A stretch of DNA of 64,000 nucleotides from positions 8,947,721-9,011,720 of the forward strand of contig OU862928.1 in NCBI GenBank assembly GCA_917880885.1, in the 5' to 3' direction. The stretch is from Limnephilus marmoratus (Eukaryota > Arthropoda > Insecta > Trichoptera > Limnephilidae). Shown here piece after piece: positions 56,569 to 64,000 of this stretch. A program made the position numbers and the translations under genes. The notes under the pieces are model-generated. The model saw only the letters and a list, made by a program, of their open reading frames with translations, had not been told where the DNA came from and did not search any database. The stretch's first letter is position 1; each line of letters begins with the position of its first letter.

Positions 56569-57106
56569 TAAATATTTCCCTATCGATCCACGCTCAAAAC
56601 ACACTTTAAAAAATTAAAACTAATTATACTAGGTAGATTACAGTTAGTAATAAGTAATTCAGTAACTGGAACTGAAAAATATTGCATTTGAATGGTTATT
56701 TTGTTATCTTTAAAATCGCGAAACGTCATTTCTCAAGGAACGTCATGTTGTTAATTACGATGGCAAACGTCTCGCGTGATTTTTCGTGTTTATGAAACCG
56801 AACAAAATAATGATTAATTCGCAATCATTTCCGAAGATTGCAATTCGCACTTATTATTGTCCGACTGACAAAGAGTGATTTTTTCTTTTAAAAATGAGTA
56901 TTTCATCGTCGTAATTAACATGGCGGTCCTTGAAAAATGACATTTCACGTTTTTTAAATTAAAAAAAATAAAACATTAAAACGCAATGTTTTTCAATTCC
57001 GGTTACTGAATTACTTATTACTAACCATTATCTAGTACAATTTGTTTTATTTTTTTAAAGTGTGTTTTGATCGTGGACTCGAAAGGGAAATATTTACCAA
57101 AATATA
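56569..57106. repeat. Foldback element next to a splice acceptor
   Basis: Arms of about 135 bp (56569-56700 and 56975-57106) are inverted, with blocks GGTAAATATTTCCCT, AAAACACACTTTAAAAAA and TTAGTAATAAGTAATTCAGT. The loop contains AACGTCATTTCTCAAGGAAC and its partial inverse. Confidence 0.82.
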
Positions 57107-57149
57107 TATCTCAACCATCGGACACACAATAACAATAGATAGCCCCTCT

Positions 57150-57820
57150 AAGTGACTCTAAGTGACCAGCTCAGGTACGGGGGCTCCATCGAAACCAGAG
57201 TTAAGTTAGCCTCTCAGAAACTGGGCGTACTGTACAGGGCCCGCAGATTCTTTAATAGTACCCAACTGCTAACCCTGTATAAATCGCAAGTGCGCCCCAC
57301 GGTTGAATTTGGCAGCCACCTCTGGTCTGGAGCTCCAAAATACCTTAAAAAACCCTTGACTCTGTGCAGAAACGGGCGGTCCGTTTGATAGATTCTCCCA
57401 TCTTAACAGACAGACTGCAATCTTTAGAGCATAGGCGTCAGGTGGGAATGCTGTCCTTGTTCTACCGGTATTACAATGGAAGATCCTCCGAGGAACTAGC
57501 ATCATTGATCCCCTCGGTACCGGTGCATAGTCGGGAAACACGCCAAACACGCGCCCAACATTTGTACATGGTTGACATTACTCACATGAGAACGGGTCGT
57601 TTCTATGACTCGTTCTTGAGTTCAACGGCTCGGCTGTGGAACGATTTGCCGGCCTCTGTGTTTCCTCCCTCCTACAACATGGGTCTCTTCAAGACCCATG
57701 TTCACTCCTTACTTTCCTCAAAAAGACCCTCCACACAGCATCAACAATGATGACATAGGCCCTGAGGGAAATTATTTTCCTCAGGGCCTCCTGTGTGGTG
57801 TTAATGTAAAAAAAAAAAGC
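57150..57820 (+). mobile_element. LINE 3' end with hairpin tail
   Basis: Two overlapping frames (a frameshift near 57370) give LSDQLRYGGSIETRVKLASQ, SHLWSGAPKYLKK, then RLIDSPILTDRLQSLEHRRQ and WNDLPASVFPPSYNMGLFKT. After the stop comes a perfect 10-bp stem GGCCCTGAGG/CCTCAGGGCC (57758-57788) and an A-run. This is the best-preserved 3' end of the family in the window. Confidence 0.88.
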
Positions 57821-58146
57821 CCCATCATTTGTAATTACAATCATTACAAACAAAGAAGTAAGCAATTTCTTAAGAAATATCACTATTTTAATGAAAATCA
57901 TTTTTTCAAACTTTCTGCATGCAGGTAGGTAAGGACCATAATATGGAAAAAAATAAGATTGAGAAAGTCGAAGTAGGTAAACATGAAGTTTTCACATTTG
58001 AAAAATAATACTTAGTGAAATATTAAAACGACCACTATCTTAAACCGGAAACGCAAAGGACAAACCAATTTACAGGCAGAAAAAATTCAAAACGGTCAAG
58101 TTAAAAGAAGAAAATTAAAATTGTTATGATTTCTATAGGTACTCAC

Positions 58147-58334
58147 CGTATTTGTCTATGCACTTTGGTATGGACGTCCAGGTACCATTCTTTTGGCAGA
58201 CCATCGTAGTGTCAGATGCATTTTTGTAATCCTTATAGCAAGAATACGAAATTACAGAAGCTTCTGGGAAACTTTTTTCTTCTCCCGAGTTAACATAGCC
58301 ATTCTGTGGATTCAATGGCACCAAACAACCCGGG
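58147..58334 (-). CDS. Gene A exon: Sushi domain 2
   Basis: The exon (188 nt, phase 2 to 1; TTCCTAG and TACG|GTGAGT) encodes PGCLVPLNPQNGYVNSGEEK, SVISYSCYKDYKNASDTTMV and CQKNGTWTSIPKC. It has the same length and splice phases as Sushi 1 at 61985, and shares CLVP..PQNGY and TTM.CQKNG.W. The two form the first part of a duplicated Sushi-Wonton cassette. Confidence 0.9.
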
Positions 58335-58457
58335 CTAGGAAAACCAAAAGCATCACTAAAACCATATCCTGTTTATTTCTTAATTGGAAATAAATCTACG
58401 CAAAATACATTACTAAACAAAAGATAATGTCACTAAATTATTAAAAAACCATATTAC

Positions 58458-58500
58458 CTTACTGTGGTCTCAGGTATTGGACTTGTTGTTACGTTTGTCT
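58458..58500 (-). CDS. Gene A linker exon (43 nt)
   Basis: The exon lies between TTATTACAG and GTAAG|GTAATA. From phase 1 it encodes TNVTTSPIPETTV, ending in phase 2, and bridges the Wonton-like exon at 59721 and the Sushi exon at 58334. The Thr/Pro-rich sequence is hinge-like, with one NVT glycosylation sequon. Like the exon at 49152 it has a doubled donor, of which only the second keeps the frame. Confidence 0.75.
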
Positions 58501-58679
58501 CTGTAATAAAGTAGAAATAACACCTTAGGTAATAAATTATTTATTAAAATGTTTAAGCTATATAAGGTAAGGATGGTGTTGTGATATTTTACCTCGTCAA
58601 AACGCACATTGCGAAAAGTTGCATAAATTAAAATAAGATTAACTTCAGGTGTGTGATTGATGAAAACCGATAATAAAAG

Positions 58680-59400
58680 TGGTCCTCAGATTGATCCTTG
58701 GAGTACCCACAAAATTGAAAGATTATGTATTTGAAGTTGCACTAATAGCGCTTGTTGAAATGCACCGCAGATGACATTCTAACGTACGTTTGGAGAGAAA
58801 TTTAAAATACGTTTTTTTATTGGCACATCAATTTTAAATAATCTTCGATTATCATTGTGAATTTGCTTCCGATTACTGTCAAGAAACTATACATAACTTG
58901 TTAGAGGTTTATTTGTGAGAGATAATTTGTGTGGAAGTTTAAGAGCCGTTCTGTGCAGGAGGACATCGCTTACAGTTTCGCGCCACTTGTACATGCATTT
59001 AGGTCATTTATAGAATTACCATTTTTGAAACATTCTCGTCGCGAAGTAAATTCCTTTTATTACTTTTAAGGGAAAAATGCCTGCGTAGTTTGGGGCTACT
59101 TGAACTTTAGGTTTTTTGTATTTAAATTTATCATTCTCACTATATATAGCATTAATTGTGGGAGTTTCCTGCCCGGCTAGACCGGCGTAGAATTTCTCCG
59201 CTTGTGTAATAATGAACTCCTTTATCAGATGAATGTTTGTGTTGTTATGAAGAGTGTGAACCCTGATCCACTTGGGCGCATTCAATGCTAGTCAAAAGGC
59301 TTTGTTTTGCAGGGTTTGTAATTTATTTGTTTGGGTTTCGGCTGCGTATCCCCAAATCGGTGCAGCGTATGTTAAGTGTGCATTAATTGATGCTCATATA
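58680..59400 (-). mobile_element. Jockey-type LINE fragment
   Basis: On the minus strand: YAAPIWGYAAETQTNKLQTL then NAPKWIRVHTLHNNTNIHLI, KEFIITQAEKFYAGL, followed by an RT piece whose GVPQGS box has decayed to GTPRIN near 58700. These are Jockey-clade C-terminal motifs. The order of pieces suggests rearrangement. Confidence 0.72.
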
Positions 59401-59720
59401 GTTTTTTTTTTGCTTACCATTTATATTTATGTTTAATGTAATACTGTTACAAATGTATTTTAAAAACGCATTAAAATTTTAAATTTTGTAATGTTTTTGA
59501 AAGAATAAATAAATTGAATTGAATTGAAAAGCCCGGCCTAATGGTCGTCTTGTAGCTTTGGGTTATTTACATGCTCCTCATTTATTAATTTGACTGACCT
59601 ATATTACCTACATACTAGAATCACTTTAAAAACACTGCTGCCCATTTTCAGTAACGGGTCGCTTCTCCTCCCAATCCACAGAAGCTGTTTAATGAAAGTA
59701 CTAAAAAAATACAAACAAAC

Positions 59721-59960
59721 CTTCTTTATTTTCGTCTCGAATGCATTCAATTATAGGATAACTCCAACTTCCATTGTTGCAGATATGGATCTTCACTGAG
59801 TTGTTAGTTATATCAAAATGATATCCTTTTATGCAAGTTGAAATCAAATATGCGCCATGAGGCATGCTGCCGTTGCATTGATCGATTCCTTTAAGCATTT
59901 CCAGTGGCTGGTAAGTGCAATCGGTTGTAAAAGTATCGCCATTTGGAACCCGGCATGACT
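59721..59960 (-). CDS. Gene A exon: Wonton-like module 1
   Basis: The exon (240 nt, phase 1 to 1; TTTCTAG and GAAG|GTTTGT) encodes ESCRVPNGDTFTTDCTYQPL, QCNGSMPHGAYLISTCIKGY and HICNNGSWSYPIIEC. The six-cysteine pattern equals that of module 2. It begins two bases into the Glu codon that Sushi 1 opens, so Sushi and Wonton are spliced without a linker. Confidence 0.87.
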
Positions 59961-60099
59961 CTAGAAAAAAAATACAACCAAACATTTTTAGACGGGATTT
60001 TAGATGTTCACGGCCAAAAGAATTATTGTGAGTTATTTTGGGGGTATTATGCTGCGTGGCGCTGCTTCCTTTATTTATTTATTTTCTAAAAGAAAGTCA

Positions 60100-60560
60100 A
60101 ACAGTCCCGGGTTATAAATAACCAAAAAATATTTGAAAATCTCGTACTACCACTACAGTAAGCCGAAAATATTGCTTGAGTCGTGATGTAGGACTTAGCC
60201 AGCCGAACACGGAACGCTTGGGTGGGACCAAAGATATTTAAATATAAGTAGATGCGCTATCTGCTGTTTTTTTTTGTTTACCAATTAACAAATAAACTAA
60301 AAGAACAAATAATTAACGAATAAACCAAACGAACGTTAAACTAAATGAACGAATTCTTTCCTTATTCAAAATATATTGTTAACCAATATTAATGCACATT
60401 TTCAAAAAATCAACGAAATGAACAAATTATTTTTGTATGAAAACTACGCTAATTAGCGCGTAGTCCGGCGACAGTTGCGCGGACACCATAGCATATCTCT
60501 TCTGTATTTGAATATCTTTGGGTGGGACCCAAACGCGATGCACACTCAACCACTGACCGG
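60100..60560 (-). mobile_element. SINE-3 copy interrupted by a hAT-like MITE
   Basis: Read on the minus strand, GACCGGTCAGTGGTTGAGTG at the right and GGCTGGCTAAGTCCTACATC, then GGTTATTTATAACCCGGG at the left match the SINE at 24680-24870. The two halves are separated by the MITE at 60229-60520. Confidence 0.75.
60229..60520 (-). mobile_element. hAT-like MITE with perfect 8-bp duplication
   Basis: Ends CAAAGATATT...AATATCTTTG are flanked by GGTGGGAC on both sides (60221-60228, 60521-60528). The interior is the reverse complement of the 24347-24671 element with small deletions. Confidence 0.9.
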
Positions 60561-60719
60561 TCAAGTCTTCTTCAGCTTCTTTCTTCTTTTAGATATTTTT
60601 CCTCAAAAGGTGCTAGGAGAAATCGATCATATTAGTATACGTACGAATCAAAAGACATATCACATTCTGAAAAGCAGCCAAGAGCTATGCAAAGAGCAGA
60701 GGCAGCACTACTAGGGGAA

Positions 60720-61390
60720 AGATGGAATACCTAGAGACCTTTTCGATTTACACCTGCAAATAAGTGCAATCCTAATCGAACAAGATTGAAAGAAAATTGA
60801 CAACATCACTTATTAATAAGCACAAATATGTAAGCAGTCAACATATGCAAGACACAAACCAAAGTTCTAAATCCCCAACTGAGGCAAAAAAGTGATCGAA
60901 AACAATTTGAACAAAATGAAGTTTTTATTAACATTTCGATACTTGCGTTGATCCCAGACGCAATTTCTGGGCTTGCTAAGGGTATGTTCTACCGTTGACC
61001 TCAAAAAGTTAATCATGGAATCTATCATAGGATATAATAAGACTTGTCTTAATTAAGACCGAAATACCCCTCCCCAACTTCACGAGAAGTTCTGCCAACA
61101 GACAAAGGAAATGCCACTGTCGTGATCGATAATGAAGATTACATTATAAAGATGGATGGAAGACCCCTTGTGCGACGCCAGTACCTATATTAAGTAGATT
61201 AAGAATAATCTATCCAATAAGATTGATCTGAAGATAATGTAGCGTATGTGTACAATATTATATTAGGTACCATTGATTAAGAAATGGAATCGTACCAGTC
61301 TGAATATGGCCGTGACTGGCTGAAACCGGTAACGGTCAGAATATAAAAGGAAAAAAGTTTTAAATTGCATTAATACATCACTTATTGGTA
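60720..61390 (+). mobile_element. Penelope-like element fragment
   Basis: A plus-strand frame near 61085-61180 reads VLPTDKGNATVVIDNEDYII, the DKGN..V motif before the reverse transcriptase of Penelope-like elements. At 61315-61340 a GGCTGAAACCGGTAACGG motif resembles their terminal repeats. The catalytic RT core is absent. Confidence 0.65.
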
Positions 61391-61479
61391 CTATTGTTAT
61401 CCAACAATAGTAATAGAATAATACTTAAGCGCAACATATACACACGGATACGAGACATGCTAAAATAGCTAAATATGTT

Positions 61480-61745
61480 GACGGTGAAGCAAACTGTGTA
61501 TTTGAATGTACTTATTTTTTTACAGAAAATTAACATGGGGATGATGTCTAAGGAACTAAAAAGAAAAATACATTATAATAACGAAACACACGGACACGGG
61601 ACAAGAAATTCAAAGCAAATTAGACTGCCGACGAGAAAAAATCAAGCACCCAGAAATCTCTGATGTACCAGGCCGTCCAACTGTATAACAACATCCCGAA
61701 TGAAATCACTGAGATAGAAAATATAAATAAGTTTAAATAAGAATT
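61480..61745 (+). mobile_element. LINE C-terminal fragment
   Basis: The frame contains HYNNETHGHGTRNSKQIRLP and, after a shift, a YNNIPNEI-like segment, the end of LINE ORF2. Confidence 0.6.
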
Positions 61746-61984
61746 ACGAAAGTACGTCTACCTCAATTATTAATGTCTTTATTTATGTGTAATATTTAAA
61801 GAATGATTATGTTTGCCAACCAATGTAAATGTTTATATCTTTATAAAATATTAGTACACACAAAGATGTGAGCTAACATAAGATTGATAAAAAAATAGCT
61901 ACCCCAGGATTATCTGGATCATGGAGGTTATTTTAAAAAAAATCTAAAATCTTATAGTCGGGATAAAATAAGGTTTTAGCTCAC

Positions 61985-62172
61985 CGTATGTTTTTCTGCA
62001 CTTTGGTAAAGATGACCAGTTTCCATTCTTTTGGCAGATCATCGTAGTTTCCGAGTCATTTTTATAACCCTCATTGCAAACATACCAAACTACGGAGGAT
62101 ACTGGGGCTATTCCTTTTTCTCTTGCCACAATATAGCCGTTTTGTGGTTCCGATGGTACTAAACAACCGGAG
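61985..62172 (-). CDS. Gene A exon: Sushi domain 1 (most upstream exon seen)
   Basis: The exon (188 nt; TTTTCCAG and TACG|GTGAGC; phase 2 to 1) encodes SGCLVPSEPQNGYIVAREKG, VSSVVWYVCNEGYKNDSETT and MICQKNGNWSSLPKC: a full four-cysteine Sushi. Its phase-2 start shows that at least one more coding exon lies upstream. By family comparison a signal peptide and LDLa repeats are expected there; none was found before 64000. Confidence 0.9.
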
Positions 62173-62558
62173 CTGGAAAAAAACCAATATTTTATTAACA
62201 CAATGGTCGTCTCTTCCAATAGCTAATATTCACTTTCGAATAACAATAACGCAACCCCTGGTAGTTTCTAAGCGGCACATCGATTGACGTAACAATTGAT
62301 AAAAATCTTACATTTCTTTCCAAAAAAACAACTACGAAATAACTACAACTGATTTCCGATTCGAGCCGCGGTCAACAGTGGTTGTGTGTATGTGGTAGCT
62401 ACTGGTACCTACTAGTAGCTACCTCCTTAATAGACGGGCGCTGGGAGCGCACGTCTATGGTTTGAATTTAGAGTGTTTTTGCTGTACGACTGCTGAAAGA
62501 AGCATCATACAGGGTTCTTTTATTTCAACACGACGACTACCTCCACGACTAACACGAC

Positions 62559-62966
62559 GACCTCCGTAGTCCAGTGGCTAAGACTCTTGACTCACAGTCC
62601 GGAGGTCGCGGGTTCAAACCCGGCATGCGCAAATAAATTTTATTTGATTAATTTGTGTTATTTCACAATTAATTCATTAAAAATAATATGTAGTATATTT
62701 GCGGCATGTTCCAGAGTGGAAGATACTATCAGTATCGCCCTGGTGTAAGACCACCATTCAGAATTGAAACGTTGCTTGAAAATGGCTTTAGCCGTGTTTG
62801 GTGACCAGATCTGAATAGCCAGGTACTTCCCAACCTTCCTCTTCCCTACCTCCTTCCCCTCCCCATTACCTTCAGCCTCACAACATACCCCAATTGGGGA
62901 TGCCATAGTCTCACTGGCTCCAGACGGGAGCAGTTGAGATTCTTGTGCGGTTATTCACTGTAAAAA
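62559..62966 (+). mobile_element. SINE-2, full-length copy
   Basis: The tRNA-derived head has A box TAGTCCAGTGG (62567-62577) and B box GGTTCAAACC (62611-62620). The body CCAGAGTGGAAGATACTATC to GGGATGCCATAGTCTCACTG ends in GAGATTCTTGTGCGG and a long A-run. It is the reference copy for those at 21040, 22490 and 25440. Confidence 0.85.
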
Positions 62967-63029
62967 AAAAAAAAAAACAAGATTCCAGATAATTCTATTG
63001 TAAGAAAGTGTTATTAAATATATATTATA

Positions 63030-63660
63030 TCAATATATTACAGTGGCGACGAGGATTAAAAAGAATTTACGCAACAAGAAGACAATTCACAATGTTTTTT
63101 TAAAGAAATTCGGAGAGAATTTTTGTGAATTTTTGCGGTACCGGGAACTATTTACGGACGGGGAGTCTTGATTGTGGGTGTCTTTGAGAGCGAGATAAAG
63201 AAGTTTTTCAGCGGGGAGCTGAAAAGAGCAACTGGAAGAGCTGTGACGAACGGAAACTGTTAAATCAGCGGGGAGTCGAACGAGCCGAGTTTCATAAAGA
63301 AAATCTGCAGCGGGGAGAATCAGGCGGAGTATCGAGGAACAGCAGGGAGCTGATCCTGACCAGAAGCAACTGGGGCAACAAGGAGCGGCAGGGAGCTGTT
63401 CCTGGTAACTGCTGGGAGCTGAGAAGGTGCCAGGGGCCATCAAGGGAGCAGGGAGCTGATCTCGGTAGCCGGGGCTGGATGATTAATTTCGAGCTGACGC
63501 CGGAGGGATAATCATCAGCAACATGTTTAAGTTAAGACTTACATATTGAATTAGAGCAAATTTGGAATTGTTGTAATTTTTTTTTTGTTTGCAAATCATG
63601 GCTCAAGTAAAGCCGTTAGCGACTTTCAGTCATAATCAACTACAACTACCGGTGTGACAA
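63030..63660 (+). mobile_element. Probable LTR-retrotransposon leader fragment
   Basis: ATATATTACAGTGGCGACGA then GGATT looks like an LTR end followed by a primer-binding site. The leader has repeated GCAGGGAGCTG phrases (63170-63450), and an ATG at about 63598 opens MAQVKPLATFSHNQLQLPV before a stop, which could be the start of a gag. Identification is by arrangement only. Confidence 0.4.
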
Positions 63661-63825
63661 CATCATTTTGAAGTGTCAAAGTTATTAGTGTGTTTAAAAA
63701 TATTATCCTGTACTGCTAAGTGCTATATTGTGTGTAAACAATTACTTTAATAGTGATTCTGTGTAACAAACATTTAATTTGGTGAATTTAATTGGCAGGA
63801 GGTTATTACATTATTTATTGTTACC

Positions 63826-64000
63826 ATGAATTCTACCTGCAACCAATGTGGCAAGTCAGTGCAAACAGCTGACTGTATGAAATGCATGAGTTGCAAAAAC
63901 CAAATGCATCTCAGTTGTGCCAAAATTACCTCTGCCGTTTTTAGGAAGATGTCTGATGAGAACAGGGAGTCATGGATGTGCACTATTTGTAAAACAGGAC
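63826..64000 (+). CDS. PHD-like zinc-finger ORF, partial (probable retroelement ORF)
   Basis: From the ATG at 63826 the frame is open to the window edge: MNSTCNQCGKSVQTADCMKC, then CKNQMHLSCAKI and SWMCTICKTG. The C-x2-C, C-x2-C, H-x4-C, C-x2-C ligands are those of a PHD finger, which occurs at the N-terminus of ORF1 in many insect LINEs. A host gene cannot be excluded without the rest of the frame. Confidence 0.6.
   Translation, partial: MNSTCNQCGKSVQTADCMKCMSCKNQMHLSCAKITSAVFRKMSDENRESWMCTICKTG

Noticed and set aside
58463..58500. Shorter form of the linker exon using the first GT donor
   Set aside because: It would end in phase 0 and not join the phase-2 Sushi exon at 58334.

Overview
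The window looks like an AT-rich, repeat-rich insect nuclear sequence, most probably from a moth or butterfly. Reasons: GT-AG introns; exons of an HP14/modular-serine-protease type immune protease; non-autonomous Helitron-like elements all ending CTAG followed by T; tRNA-derived SINEs; Jockey/CR1-group LINEs, Penelope-like, mariner and hAT fragments. Species calls are inference; no search was run. No bacterial genes, operons or CRISPR arrays are present.

Gene A (minus strand, about 62172 to 33885, 5' end beyond the right edge) is the main host gene. I traced 16 exons whose splice phases join without a break. They encode, in order: Sushi, Wonton-like, linker, Sushi, Wonton-like, linker, Sushi, a 22-nt linker micro-exon, Sushi, Wonton-like, then a chymotrypsin-fold protease in five exons with an intact His/Asp/Ser triad and a TGA stop at 33885. 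Family knowledge: such modular proteases start the clip-protease cascades that lead to Toll and melanization responses. The N-terminal part (signal peptide, probable LDLa repeats) is not in the window.

Gene B (minus strand, 10508 to 827, continuing past the left edge) has three Sushi exons separated by 28-43 nt linker exons with the same phase grammar. Its 5' and 3' ends were not found. It is probably a tandem paralogue of gene A. Just downstream of one Sushi exon lies a tandem run of decayed copies of that exon's 3' half, each with its splice-donor region (2941-3619).

The rest is a mosaic of mobile elements. 5-7 kb: two head-to-head LINE copies, one carrying a SINE. 8.9-21 kb: Helitrons, a tRNA-bearing inverted repeat inside a LINE, a truncated mariner, a TTA-flanked MITE and GA-rich arrays. 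21-26.5 kb: SINEs, a hAT-like MITE, a foldback with two hammerhead-like cores, and a palindrome carrying two mirror-image tRNA-like genes. 28-33 kb: LINE pieces split by a solo LTR, then a 61-bp tandem array ending in TTAGG-like repeats. Inside gene A introns: a RT-bearing LINE, a hAT element, a second solo LTR, Penelope fragments, a 1.1 kb foldback, a third tRNA-like palindrome enclosing 19 copies of a 53-bp repeat, and more SINEs.

The most unusual observations are the symmetrical module grammar of gene A, the exon-tail minisatellite in gene B, and the family of foldback elements with tRNA-like sequences in their arms.
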